Source of the DNA: an uncultured Campylobacter sp.
GTDB lineage: Bacteria > Campylobacterota > Campylobacteria > Campylobacterales > Campylobacteraceae
Length of the DNA stretch: 7,943 nucleotides
Assembly (NCBI RefSeq): GCF_937949835.1
Contig: NZ_CALEDC010000459.1
Coordinates: 1 to 7,943, forward strand
Reading direction: 5' to 3'
Shown here: positions 1 to 5,928 of the stretch, piece by piece
How the letters are laid out: the number at the start of each line of letters is the position of its first letter
Position numbering within the stretch: the stretch's first letter is position 1
Made by a program: the position numbers and the translations under genes
The notes under the pieces: model-generated
What the model saw: the letters and a program-made list of their open reading frames with translations, nothing else
What the model was told of the DNA's origin: nothing
Database searches by the model: none

Positions 1-219
1 TGCATGATCGCCCCCCGCTTCAAAACATTTTATAAACAAATAGCCCTTATATTGCGTGTGGGCACACCTTACTGGGTTGTATTTTTTGTAATAAAATATA
101 TACATATTTGTAAGAAGTTCTTCGTATTTTTCTATATCTGCCTTAATATTTTCATCTTTGCTTTCGCATCCGCAAAATACAAACATACCCATAAGTAAAA
201 TAACCAAAAACCTTTTCAT
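1..219 (-). CDS. Small lipoprotein, N-terminal 73 codons (runs off window)
   Basis: The minus strand is open from ATG at 219 to the window edge with no stop. The product begins MKRFLVILLMGMFVFCGC, a classic lipoprotein signal: two early basic residues, a hydrophobic core of about 12 residues and a lipobox-like FCGC with the likely lipidated Cys at residue 18. After it comes a charged helix (about 20-38), then a Tyr/Phe-rich part with further Cys residues (52 and 65), so the mature part may form a disulfide. A purine-rich GAGAGGGGTGG precedes the ATG. It lies 59 bp downstream of the terminase on the same strand. Function is unknown; small phage lipoproteins can be Rz1-like spanins or superinfection-exclusion/lysogenic-conversion proteins, and nothing here decides between them. 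The plus-strand ORF over the same bases is its shadow. Confidence 0.7.
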   Translation of the reverse strand, partial: MKRFLVILLMGMFVFCGCESKDENIKADIEKYEELLTNMYIFYYKKYNPVRCAHTQYKGYLFIKCFEAGGDHA

Positions 220-264
220 GCCACCCCTCTCTTTTGTCAAGTAAGCTTATTTTGGTTTAAAAAA

Positions 265-273
265 ATTATATCA
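265..273 (-). promoter_or_regulatory. Probable extended -10 promoter for the lipoprotein
   Basis: Read on the minus strand this is TGATATAAT, a perfect match to the extended -10 consensus TGnTATAAT. It lies just past the terminase stop and about 45 bp upstream of the lipoprotein ATG, with an AT-rich flank. No good -35 is needed for an extended -10 and none is obvious. AT-rich DNA gives such matches by chance, so this is moderate evidence that the lipoprotein is transcribed independently of the packaging genes. Confidence 0.4.
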
Positions 274-278
274 AATTT

Positions 279-1832
279 TTAAATAATGTACGCCTTACCT
301 CTTTTATCCCTCACCTTTTCAAAGTAGCTAAGCGCGAGCGCAAGCGCCCAAAAGCGGTCTGCGTGGCCGTGTTCGTTTCGGTCGCTGTCGTAAATAAAGC
401 TTTTAGCGCCCGCTTTTCGCTTTATAGCGTGAAGATCGGCTATTAATGCCGGGTCGTTTGGGATGATTATGCTTTTATCTTCAAAGTGCTTTTTTAAATT
501 TAGCGCCATAGCCTCTTTGCTGCTTTGCGTAAAATAGACCCCTTGCACCCTTGAAGGAAAGCGCCTTTTTACCTTTTCGGCTACGCTCATGCCGATACCG
601 GTTTTATCTATCTTTTGCATAGCTAAAGGATTAAAACGTAAAAAGTCGATGAGTAAATTTTCTTGCGCTTCAAAGCTTGCTTTGGCGATAATGTCTAGCA
701 CGCTTAGCTTCTTTACGCCGCCTTCGTCGTATACGGCTATATGAGCCGATCTATCTTTCGTGCGGCCGACGTCAAATCCCGCATATTGCGGGACACTTTT
801 GGCGGGAAGCGCCGGCGCATAGTCTTTTATACAACTTTTTATAAGCTCCACGCTTAAAAGCGCATTTTCGTCGTCTATGAATTGGCACTCATACGCGCTC
901 GCCCATGTATCGGCGTCAAAAAGATCTCGCATAGTTTCAAGATCGAAATTTAGTCCGTCCTCTATGGCTCTATAAATATCTACTCTATGCCTCGAAAACA
1001 TATAGTATTTTGTTTCGTTGTCGAATAGCTCGTGAAATAGCGAATTCTCTTCAAACGGCGTAGATAGGATAGTGAGGCGACCCGCTACCGCGCCGATAGA
1101 CGGGACAAACGCGTGCCAGATTCGCTTTTGATTCGGATACCACGCAAACTCGTCCATCCAAATATCGCCCGTAAAACCTTGCACCGTGCGGAAGTTGTGA
1201 GCCATAACCCTAATCGTAGCGCCGCTATCTAGGCTCTTTTCGTATTCGCTATTTTTAACGAAAAGTATGCCGAATTTCTCGGCCCATCCGTCTAGGTAGT
1301 TCATTAAAATCCTAGCTTGCTCTTCGCTCGCGCTCAAAAACAGCTGATTACGACCCGCGACGGCTCCAAGCAGCGCATCAAGGCTTGAGGCGTATGAAAA
1401 ACCTATTTGGCGGGATTTTAGCACGATACGAAACTGAGACGCGTCGTTGATAAAATCTTTTTGATAACCGTAAAGCCCGCCCTCATCCATAGCCTTATTT
1501 TTTAGGCTTTCATAGTCTGCGTTCATCACGGCGGTAGGCTTTTTCTTATTTTTTACCTTAGCCTCTTTTGCCTTTTGACCTTCAAGGCGAGATAGGGACG
1601 CGGAGAGCATCGCTATTTGTTTTGCTTTGCTGTCGCTACTTTTGTCTTTGCTAAGCTTTGCGATTTGAGCTTTTAAATTTTGAGAGGTTAGGCGGCCTTG
1701 TTTATCCTCTTTGCCTTTCCAACGCGACAGAGTAGATACGTCGATCTTGTATTCTTTGCTAATTTCAGACAATGAATATCCAGAGGAGATTAAATTTAAA
1801 ACGAGTTCTTTTGTCTGCTTAGAATACGCCAT
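279..1832 (-). CDS. Phage terminase large subunit (P2 gpP-like ATPase/nuclease)
   Basis: A 517-residue DNA-packaging motor and nuclease that docks on the portal, pumps DNA into the prohead and cuts the concatemer. Residues 1-40 form a helix-turn-helix like that at the start of P2-type gpP (SLSEISKEYKIDVSTLSRW), followed by a Lys-rich linker to about 100. The ATPase has a Walker A variant KSRQIGFS (139-146), Walker B DIWMDEFAW (223-231, catalytic Glu228) and a coupling motif STP (257-259). The RNase H-fold nuclease has acidic residues in FDVGRTKD (Asp354), IDKTGIG (Asp409) and HGHADRFW (Asp492). All expected catalytic residues are present, and the length is slightly below P2 gpP (about 590). 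The ATG directly follows the stop of the upstream gene, and its AAGGATG Shine-Dalgarno lies inside that gene, implying translational coupling. It appears intact. Confidence 0.95.
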   Translation of the reverse strand: MAYSKQTKELVLNLISSGYSLSEISKEYKIDVSTLSRWKGKEDKQGRLTSQNLKAQIAKLSKDKSSDSKAKQIAMLSASLSRLEGQKAKEAKVKNKKKPTAVMNADYESLKNKAMDEGGLYGYQKDFINDASQFRIVLKSRQIGFSYASSLDALLGAVAGRNQLFLSASEEQARILMNYLDGWAEKFGILFVKNSEYEKSLDSGATIRVMAHNFRTVQGFTGDIWMDEFAWYPNQKRIWHAFVPSIGAVAGRLTILSTPFEENSLFHELFDNETKYYMFSRHRVDIYRAIEDGLNFDLETMRDLFDADTWASAYECQFIDDENALLSVELIKSCIKDYAPALPAKSVPQYAGFDVGRTKDRSAHIAVYDEGGVKKLSVLDIIAKASFEAQENLLIDFLRFNPLAMQKIDKTGIGMSVAEKVKRRFPSRVQGVYFTQSSKEAMALNLKKHFEDKSIIIPNDPALIADLHAIKRKAGAKSFIYDSDRNEHGHADRFWALALALSYFEKVRDKRGKAYII

Positions 1833-2144
1833 TTATTCATCCTTCAAACAAGAGCGCATAAAATCAAGCGTGAAATCGAAATTTAGTATATCCACGCCCC
1901 GCTCATCCGTGGCATCTACGCTTGAGTTTTTAAAATTTAAAAGAGGAGTTAGATCCATAAGCTCTTTTAATACAACCTCTCCGTCGCTAACGGGAACAAT
2001 AACGGTCAAGACGGCCTTATACTGTGCATGATGAAGTGCGCTTCTTTCGGAAACGAAAATTTTAAAATCGTCTTCGTGTTTTAAAATTAACTTTTCGCAA
2101 AAAGCGATTAGCTCTTTTTCGGTCTTGATATTCTCTGCTTCCAT
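1833..2144 (-). CDS. Small phage protein, possibly a gpR-like tail completion protein
   Basis: A 103-residue acidic protein translated from ATG 2144 behind AAGGAG (AAGGAGAGAGT-ATG). It has an N-terminal helix, a strand DFKIFVSER (about 26-34), a hydrophobic strand YKAVLTVIVPVSDG (42-55), a helix-loop, then DILNFDFTLDF (about 85-95). This order (one FxxE-like strand, a Y..LTV.V strand, a helix, a closing DI.F.F.L strand) resembles P2 gpR, which finishes the tail tube and helps join it to the head; P2 gpR is longer (about 155 residues). The resemblance is by eye and weak. It sits 9 bp after the 108-residue gene and abuts the terminase, so the three form a tight operon. A hypothetical phage protein is the safe call. 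Confidence 0.75.
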   Translation of the reverse strand: MEAENIKTEKELIAFCEKLILKHEDDFKIFVSERSALHHAQYKAVLTVIVPVSDGEVVLKELMDLTPLLNFKNSSVDATDERGVDILNFDFTLDFMRSCLKDE

Positions 2145-2153
2145 ACTCTCTCC

Positions 2154-2480
2154 TTAAACAGCGGCATAAAAATATCCGCTCGTATTTTTCTTCGTCGTAA
2201 GTTTGTAAAATTTATCCATCCAATACTCCTCCCACTGCTTAACGTCTTTAAAAGTATCTAAGCTCTCGTTGTATTCGTTTGCGCGCTGCTGGATTTTAAG
2301 CCAAAGCTTCTGTCCTAAAAGCGCTAACGTATAAAAAGCGGCGGCTTTTGTTTTACTCGCCTCTTCTGCGGCGTATTTGCCTATCTGAGACTCTGCCATT
2401 TCTATATACGGTATTATCTCGTCGTCGGCTATCATTTTTAATTTGTTATAACGCCTAATTTCATCTATGATATTTTGCAT
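2154..2480 (-). CDS. Small helical phage protein, candidate head-completion/connector
   Basis: A 108-residue, almost all-helical protein starting at ATG 2480 behind AAGGAAAATAAG. The N-terminal helices (MQNIIDEIRRY; DDEIIPYIEMAESQIGKY) followed by an Ala-rich helix (about 41-62) recall the D.EI...I..A...I..Y pattern of head-tail connector and head-completion proteins. A Trp/Tyr-rich C-terminal half (WEEYWMDKFYKL) follows. Position between portal and terminase suits a capsid-closing or packaging protein. I do not recognise the family with certainty. It is the first gene of the minus-strand group that continues with the 103-residue gene and the terminase; the 293-bp non-coding stretch before it separates it from the portal. 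Confidence 0.75.
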   Translation of the reverse strand: MQNIIDEIRRYNKLKMIADDEIIPYIEMAESQIGKYAAEEASKTKAAAFYTLALLGQKLWLKIQQRANEYNESLDTFKDVKQWEEYWMDKFYKLTTKKNTSGYFYAAV

Positions 2481-2503
2481 CTTATTTTCCTTATTTATTT
2501 TAT

Positions 2504-2575
2504 ACTCTGCTCTGCTTTGTTTGAGCGATTAAACAAGTTCTAAAATCATATACACTTCGCTCAAAGTCGCAGAGT
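2504..2575. repeat. Two-part inverted repeat upstream of the connector-like gene
   Basis: The outer arms are ACTCTGC (2504-2510) and GCAGAGT (2569-2575); the inner arms are TTTGAGCGA (2520-2528) and TCGCTCAAA (2557-2565), all perfect. In the minus-strand transcript this would fold about 25 nt upstream of the ATG at 2480, placing a long stem just before the ribosome binding site. It could influence translation or transcript processing. Confidence 0.55.
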
Positions 2576-2614
2576 CGGATACATCGCTCGCATCGCGTTG
2601 ATATGCTCGCTCAC

Positions 2615-2681
2615 TGGTTTTTGGCATAAACGCAAAGCAGTTTGCGTTTATGCTTCGCCTTTGGCTAGCAACCAAAAACCA
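2615..2681. repeat. Nested inverted repeat, 13-bp inner stem and 10-bp outer stem
   Basis: The inner arms GCATAAACGCAAA (2624-2636) and TTTGCGTTTATGC (2641-2653) are a perfect 13-bp inverted repeat around a 4-base loop. The outer arms TGGTTTTTGG (2615-2624) and CCAAAAACCA (2672-2681) are perfect over 10 bp and share base 2624 with the inner arm. Neither arm is followed by a clear T-run, so it is not a textbook intrinsic terminator. It is a strong RNA hairpin or cruciform. Confidence 0.7.
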
Positions 2682-2744
2682 CCTTCAAAACACTTCAAAA
2701 CGGCTTCAATTTCAACGAACGTATTTTAAAGATACGTTTGCATT

Positions 2745-2760
2745 GTTTTAATATTAAAAC
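2745..2760. repeat. 16-bp perfect AT-rich palindrome after the portal gene
   Basis: GTTTTAAT followed by its exact complement ATTAAAAC, starting 14 bp past the portal stop. A second short palindrome, AAAACGTTTT (2766-2775), overlaps the stop codon itself. Both could stall or mark the 3' end of the portal transcript, but they are AT-rich and of modest stability. Confidence 0.45.
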
Positions 2761-2773
2761 GGCTTAAAACGTT

Positions 2774-3787
2774 TTATTTGTTATAACCCAAAATTCCGCG
2801 CGCTTCGTTTAAACTAATTATGCCGCTGCTTACCAGTCCGGCTACCAGCTCTCCGTCGTCTTTAAAGTTGCTTACATCGATAGGCTTAAGCTTGATAGGA
2901 TAGCCAATACTATCGAAAAACCACTCTATTTGATCTTGTTTTGGGATGATCGTAAGCTCGTTAAAGCTGTGCAGCTGTCCGGTTACCTCTCCGCTGCCTC
3001 CAAGCTGTCCGGCGGTCATTACTCCGACCATTCTAGGCGGTACTCCGTGCGCGGCTATAATTTCGTCCCTATTTAGGTTTTTAAGCTTTTCAAAACTAAT
3101 ATCGCTTACCTTGCTTAGATCCTCGATACGTACTTTCGCATTCTCGCCGTTTGCGGTTAAAACCAATGTTTTGTGCGCATTGCCCGTCCCTTTAAAATTT
3201 GAGCCGAAAAATTCTTTAAAGGCGTTAAGCTGCATCTCATCAGGCTCTGAATTTTCAAAGATTATGGCCGTATCGGCGTGGGTGGATTTTTCAAAAAAGG
3301 CGTTATTAAAGCTGTCGGCTTTTTGATTGGTTAGAATTGAGAGCATGGCTGCCAAATAATCAGGCTCTCTATAAAATCTAGAATTCGGAGAGTAATAATA
3401 TAAGTGTTTTGCGTTAATAGGTATAGATCTAGAGTTTTTTACTTGAAAAATTTCTCTATTTTCGTTTACTCTAGCTTCGATAGAGGGAAGTATATAAAGG
3501 TTTTTGCCCGCAATCTCCACAAACGCGTTTCCAAAAATTTCAAGATTTAATATAAACGCGTATAAAAAATCTTTGGGCGTCATAACGCCACCTTCGAGCT
3601 TTGAGCTATCTTCTATATTAGATAATAGTGATGCTTTTAATTGCACGGCTCGCTTGTGATAGGTATTGGCGTAAAAAAAACTTAGCAATCTATCAAAGCT
3701 AAAAAACGGCTCTATTAAGCCTTGTGAGTCTTTGCTTTCTTCAGTAAGCTGTGCGCTACCTTGCGCTGCTTTAAAAATTCTATCCAT
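2774..3787 (-). CDS. Phage portal protein (P2 gpQ / PBSX family)
   Basis: A 337-residue portal, very close to P2 gpQ (344). It forms the dodecameric ring at the capsid vertex through which the terminase loads DNA and to which the tail attaches. Family signals are the N-terminal FEPF-like segment LIEPFFSFDRLLSFF (24-38), GNAFVEI (86-92) before the wing region, EPDYLAAMLSI (141-151), and the late conserved block DEIIAAHGVPPRMVGV (241-256) followed by the Gly-rich GQLGGSGE. The C-terminus has SLNEARGILGY. No truncation is visible. The ATG has only a weak ribosome binding site. The gene is divergent from the protease gene, and the shared 137-bp upstream region holds a 20-bp palindrome. As in P2, portal transcription runs left, away from the protease/capsid genes. 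Confidence 0.95.
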   Translation of the reverse strand: MDRIFKAAQGSAQLTEESKDSQGLIEPFFSFDRLLSFFYANTYHKRAVQLKASLLSNIEDSSKLEGGVMTPKDFLYAFILNLEIFGNAFVEIAGKNLYILPSIEARVNENREIFQVKNSRSIPINAKHLYYYSPNSRFYREPDYLAAMLSILTNQKADSFNNAFFEKSTHADTAIIFENSEPDEMQLNAFKEFFGSNFKGTGNAHKTLVLTANGENAKVRIEDLSKVSDISFEKLKNLNRDEIIAAHGVPPRMVGVMTAGQLGGSGEVTGQLHSFNELTIIPKQDQIEWFFDSIGYPIKLKPIDVSNFKDDGELVAGLVSSGIISLNEARGILGYNK

Positions 3788-3846
3788 ATTTATACTAAAA
3801 ATTTTTAATCCAATTCTACGATAAAGATTTTTCGCTTTCTAGCAAG

Positions 3847-3866
3847 ATAAGACATATATGTCTTAT
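3847..3866. promoter_or_regulatory. 20-bp perfect palindrome, probable operator or late-activator site
   Basis: ATAAGACATA is followed at once by its exact complement TATGTCTTAT. The dyad lies 59 bp from the portal start and 58 bp from the protease start, essentially the centre of the divergent region. A dimeric regulator bound here could control both arms. In P2 the activator Ogr binds dyads upstream of the equivalent promoters, but this sequence is not the known P2 site, so a different regulator is implied. Confidence 0.6.
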
Positions 3867-3912
3867 TTAGGTTTTTTAAAATCTTATTTTTGGCGAAAAT
3901 GGCGGAAAAAAT

Positions 3913-3918
3913 AAGGAG
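3913..3918 (+). promoter_or_regulatory. Ribosome binding site fixing the GTG start of the protease
   Basis: AAGGAG lies six bases upstream of GTG 3925, ideal spacing. It supports the GTG rather than a later in-frame ATG (codon 8) as the start. Confidence 0.75.
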
Positions 3919-3924
3919 TAAGCA

Positions 3925-4686
3925 GTGGCTAGAGAGATAACCGATATGCAAATCAAGTTAATTTCGCTGGTATCAGCAGGTGCTAACAATAAAAAAATTA
4001 TCTACAAAAATGAGAATTTTAACGAGCTGTTAAGAGTCGATTTTAAAAAGAGCGATGCGGAACAAGGAGTTGTTTACGGGATAGTTTATGCCCCGGACGA
4101 AGTGGATACGCAAGGAGATTTTGCAAATGCTGACGAAATCAAAAGGGCTGCTTATAACTTTATGAAAGGATCGGACCTTAGTTACTGTATAGATGTAAAT
4201 CATAATTTTAATATCGCGGACGCCTATATATGCGAAAGCTGGATAGTAAAAAGCAAAGATGAATTCTTTAATGAAGAGGGAGCGTGGGCGGTAGGCATCA
4301 AAATAGAAGATGAGGAGCTGCGAGAGATGATAAAAAACGGAACGATAACTGGACTATCAATGTATGGCAGTGGAGTGATAAAGGGGAGCGAAAAAGAAGA
4401 TGTCACAAAAGGCGGCGTGATAGCGGCGCTAAAAGAGTTTTTCGGCTCAAGCGAAAATTTTAAAAAAGAAAGTTCAAACAACAAAGGAGAAACGATGGAT
4501 GAAAATAGAGTTGCCGAGCTTGTAAAAGCTGGCATTAGTGCAAATGACGCAAGGCTTGAAACCCTTGAAAAATTTATCGGCGAGCTCGGCGCCAAATTAG
4601 AAGAGATAATGGCCGAGCTAAGCAAATCAAAACAAGACGTAACAATCGAAAAAACGCAAAATCACGCAAGCAAAGGAATACTATAA
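3925..4686 (+). CDS. Prohead protease with C-terminal scaffold (XkdF/S78-like)
   Basis: A 253-residue protein resembling the PBSX XkdF-type putative serine protease that matures the prohead. The protease part is residues 1-155: VVYGIVYAPDEVDTQGD (49-65) is the typical N-terminal substrate-cleft strand, His93 lies in DVNHNF, ESWIV (104-108) forms the next strand, and Ser145 lies in ITGLSMYGSG (141-150), giving the expected His/Ser pair. A Lys/Ser-rich linker (about 172-190) leads to a coiled coil (about 195-235), the usual internal scaffold arm. P2 gpO likewise joins protease and scaffold. The stop overlaps the capsid ATG (TAATG), so translation is coupled. It appears intact, although its capsid substrate is broken. 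Confidence 0.85.
   Translation: MAREITDMQIKLISLVSAGANNKKIIYKNENFNELLRVDFKKSDAEQGVVYGIVYAPDEVDTQGDFANADEIKRAAYNFMKGSDLSYCIDVNHNFNIADAYICESWIVKSKDEFFNEEGAWAVGIKIEDEELREMIKNGTITGLSMYGSGVIKGSEKEDVTKGGVIAALKEFFGSSENFKKESSNNKGETMDENRVAELVKAGISANDARLETLEKFIGELGAKLEEIMAELSKSKQDVTIEKTQNHASKGIL
4495..4686 (+). CDS. Nested in-frame scaffold protein (63 aa) within the protease gene
   Basis: Inside the protease gene a strong AAAGGAG (4483-4489) stands five bases before ATG 4495, in the same frame, at residue 191. Translation from it gives only the C-terminal coiled coil (MDENRVAELVKAGISANDAR and on), without the protease domain. This is the arrangement of phage lambda C/Nu3, where an internal start makes the scaffold in excess of the protease. 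The site falls at the domain border, just after a low-complexity linker. There is no sequence proof that it is used. Confidence 0.5.
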   Translation: MDENRVAELVKAGISANDARLETLEKFIGELGAKLEEIMAELSKSKQDVTIEKTQNHASKGIL

Positions 4687-5486
4687 TGGACGGATTAAAC
4701 GATATTTTAAAAGGCTCTATGAATGCCACTAACGTTACTCTCTCGGGCTCACTTATACCTGAGCAATCGCATAATTTTATAGACGTTATTAAGTAAAACA
4801 ACGGCTTTTTGCAAAAAATCCATACTGAAAAAATGAGTCGACTTACTAAAGAGCTCGATGCATGGGACGTAGCAAAAGGAATTTTAGTGCGCGTAGCCAG
4901 TGGCGAAAAACCAAACGACTCACAAAGATCTGCTTTAAGCAAAGTAGGTGCAAAGCTAGATGCCAAAAGCGTTCAGTTATTCGCTCGCATCTTGCAAGAC
5001 GCGTTAGAAGACAATAAGTCAAATCCTAATTTCGAAAAAGAGACTTTTGACGCATTTGCCAAGGCTTTCGGTAACGATTTGGCACTTCTTGGCTTTATAG
5101 GAGAGAGCAATACTTACGACGGAACTTTCAAAAAACTACATAAAGGCTGGCTGCAAGTAGTTAAGGACTCTAGCGACGCGGTTAAATTAACCTATACCGT
5201 AACGGAAAAAGTGTCAAATAGGCTAAGCGCGCTAAATTTACCGCTTCATCTCGTCCAAGGCGGAGCCAACCAAATACTCGGCATCCAGTTTGAAATAACT
5301 CCTCTTATGCCAAAAGGCGTTTATCTAGCCACTCCGCTTAAAAACTTGGTTTTGGGAGTAGTTTTAGATATTCGCCGTAACCGCTGGTACGACGCCGAAG
5401 AGATGGCCTTAAAATACGTATTTGACGTATTTACCGATTACGAAGTAGTCGTTAAAAAATGGGCTAGCCTTATGAGCAAGGCATAA
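4686..5486 (+). pseudogene. Major capsid protein (P2 gpN-like), interrupted by TAA
   Basis: ATG 4686 opens a frame that meets TAA at 4794-4796 (codon 37) and then stays open in the same frame to 5486, giving 266 residues if the stop is read through. The parts join smoothly: FIDVIK-stop-NNGFLQKI matches the capsid pattern with Gln at the stop, so one CAA to TAA change explains it. HK97-fold P2-type signals are FLQKIHTEKM (41-50), GWLQVVKDSS (154-163), GIQFEITPLMP (199-209), TPLKNLVLGVVLDIRR (216-231) and the closing VFTDYEVVVKKW (248-259). GWLQ and TPLKNL are about 60 residues apart against roughly 120 in P2 gpN (357 aa), which suggests an in-frame internal deletion as well. A restart at TTG 4809 would lack the N-terminal arm. 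Functional capsid is unlikely. Confidence 0.85.
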
Positions 5487-5496
5487 AGGAGCGAGC

Positions 5497-5668
5497 ATGG
5501 TGTACATAGCTAAAGGCAATATATGCGTAAAATGAAATTTTGTTAAAGAGGGTGAGACAATCACCCTTAATCAAAACGAAGCTAAAAAGGATAGAGGTTT
5601 TTGAAGAAAATGACTCAAATACGGCGATGCATGATCAAGGCAACCCCGCATGCAAGGCGAGGGCGTAA
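5497..5668 (+). pseudogene. Small phage head/connector-region gene, TGA plus frameshift
   Basis: AAAGGAG and ATG 5497 start MVYIAKGNICVK, which stops at TGA 5533-5535. The same frame then gives NFVKEGETITLNQNEAKK. After about 5589 the coding sense moves to the +1 frame (IEVFEENDSNTAMHDQGN, ending at TAA 5666). The restored protein of about 57 residues has the short pattern 'VKxxFVKEGETITLxxxEAKKLIE', seen in tiny beta-rich phage proteins near capsid genes. EAKK-Leu-IE would be restored if two bases of a Leu codon were lost at about 5589-5590. So it carries at least one substitution and one indel. It begins 10 bp after the capsid stop. The function is not known. Confidence 0.65.
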
Positions 5669-5925
5669 ATTTTAGAGGGGTTAAAATACCATTTTTTAGA
5701 CTTCTTGCCCGCTGGGGCAAAATCCTTAACGGGTATAACAGCCTACCTAAACAAGGCGTAAAAAGCGAGTTTGATATAGATTATTTGGTGTGGCTACCTA
5801 TCATAAAAGGTTATGCCACGCTAAATGACCTACACACTATTTACGACCTAGAGGACGCAATAGCAATGCATGAGGTTATTATCGAGCTACTAAACGAGGA
5901 GCGCCGAGCCTTAGAAAAACAATAA
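5650..5925 (+). CDS. Small phage protein before the tape measure (possible tail assembly role)
   Basis: 91 codons from ATG 5650, which lies inside the end of the broken upstream gene and has no good ribosome binding site, so the true N-terminus may be lost. From about residue 34 the sequence FDIDYLVWLPIIKGYATLNDLHTIYDLEDAIAMHE is conserved-looking: a 'P-I-x-K-G-Y, L-x-D-L, D-L-x-D-x-A-x-M-N/H-E' pattern found in short phage proteins coded just before tape measure genes. This fits its place ahead of the tape measure and suggests a tail assembly role, by position only. The first 30 residues (RGVKIPFFRLLARW) are basic and aromatic and could be a remnant of another gene joined by deletion. Its stop lies 3 bp from the end of the convergent minus-strand gene. 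Confidence 0.6.
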   Translation: MQGEGVNFRGVKIPFFRLLARWGKILNGYNSLPKQGVKSEFDIDYLVWLPIIKGYATLNDLHTIYDLEDAIAMHEVIIELLNEERRALEKQ

Positions 5926-5928
5926 GGC

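Larger units (their letters stand above)
2481..2773. other. Non-coding interval with several inverted repeats
   Basis: There is no convincing reading frame on either strand in these 293 bp, although genes on both sides are tightly packed. It holds a nested inverted repeat (2615-2681), a second two-part inverted repeat (2504-2575), a 16-bp perfect palindrome (2745-2760), a 7-bp inverted repeat AACGTAT/ATACGTT (2718-2738) and a short tandem CTTCAAAAC motif (about 2683-2701). It follows the portal stop in the sense of transcription. It may be a folded RNA, an intercistronic terminator/processing site, or a piece of a dispersed repeat that has landed in the operon. Confidence 0.7.
3788..3924. promoter_or_regulatory. 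Divergent late promoter region
   Basis: This AT-rich interval separates the minus-strand portal from the plus-strand protease, the position occupied in P2 by the paired late promoters of the Q/P and O-N-M-L operons. Candidate -10 boxes are TAAAAT (3877-3882, plus) and TAGAAT (3818-3813, minus). Good -35 boxes are lacking, which would suit activator-dependent late promoters. The central dyad is listed separately. The promoter boxes are weak calls because of base composition. Confidence 0.55.

Noticed and set aside
4..198. Plus-strand 64-codon ORF rich in Phe/Ile/Tyr
   Set aside because: It is the complement of the lipoprotein gene, which has a clear signal peptide, lipobox and better start context; the plus ORF has no ribosome site.
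1711..2031. Plus-strand ORF over the terminase/gpR-like junction
   Set aside because: Shadow of two well-supported minus-strand genes; Ser-rich with no recognisable pattern.
2946..3326. Plus-strand ORF inside the portal gene
   Set aside because: Shadow of the portal, whose family motifs run through the same bases.
4224..4966. Two overlapping minus-strand ORFs across protease and capsid
   Set aside because: Ser/Leu/Phe-rich shadows of the plus-strand protease, scaffold and capsid frames.
4809..5486. Separate gene starting at TTG 4809
   Set aside because: It is in the same frame as the ORF from 4686, has no ribosome site, and the upstream 36 codons join it as a normal capsid N-terminus; better read as a capsid gene with a nonsense mutation.
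4794..5535. Alternative genetic code or programmed recoding of the stops
   Set aside because: The interrupting codons are different (TAA and TGA), one is joined by a frameshift, and all neighbouring genes end at normal stops, so mutation is simpler.
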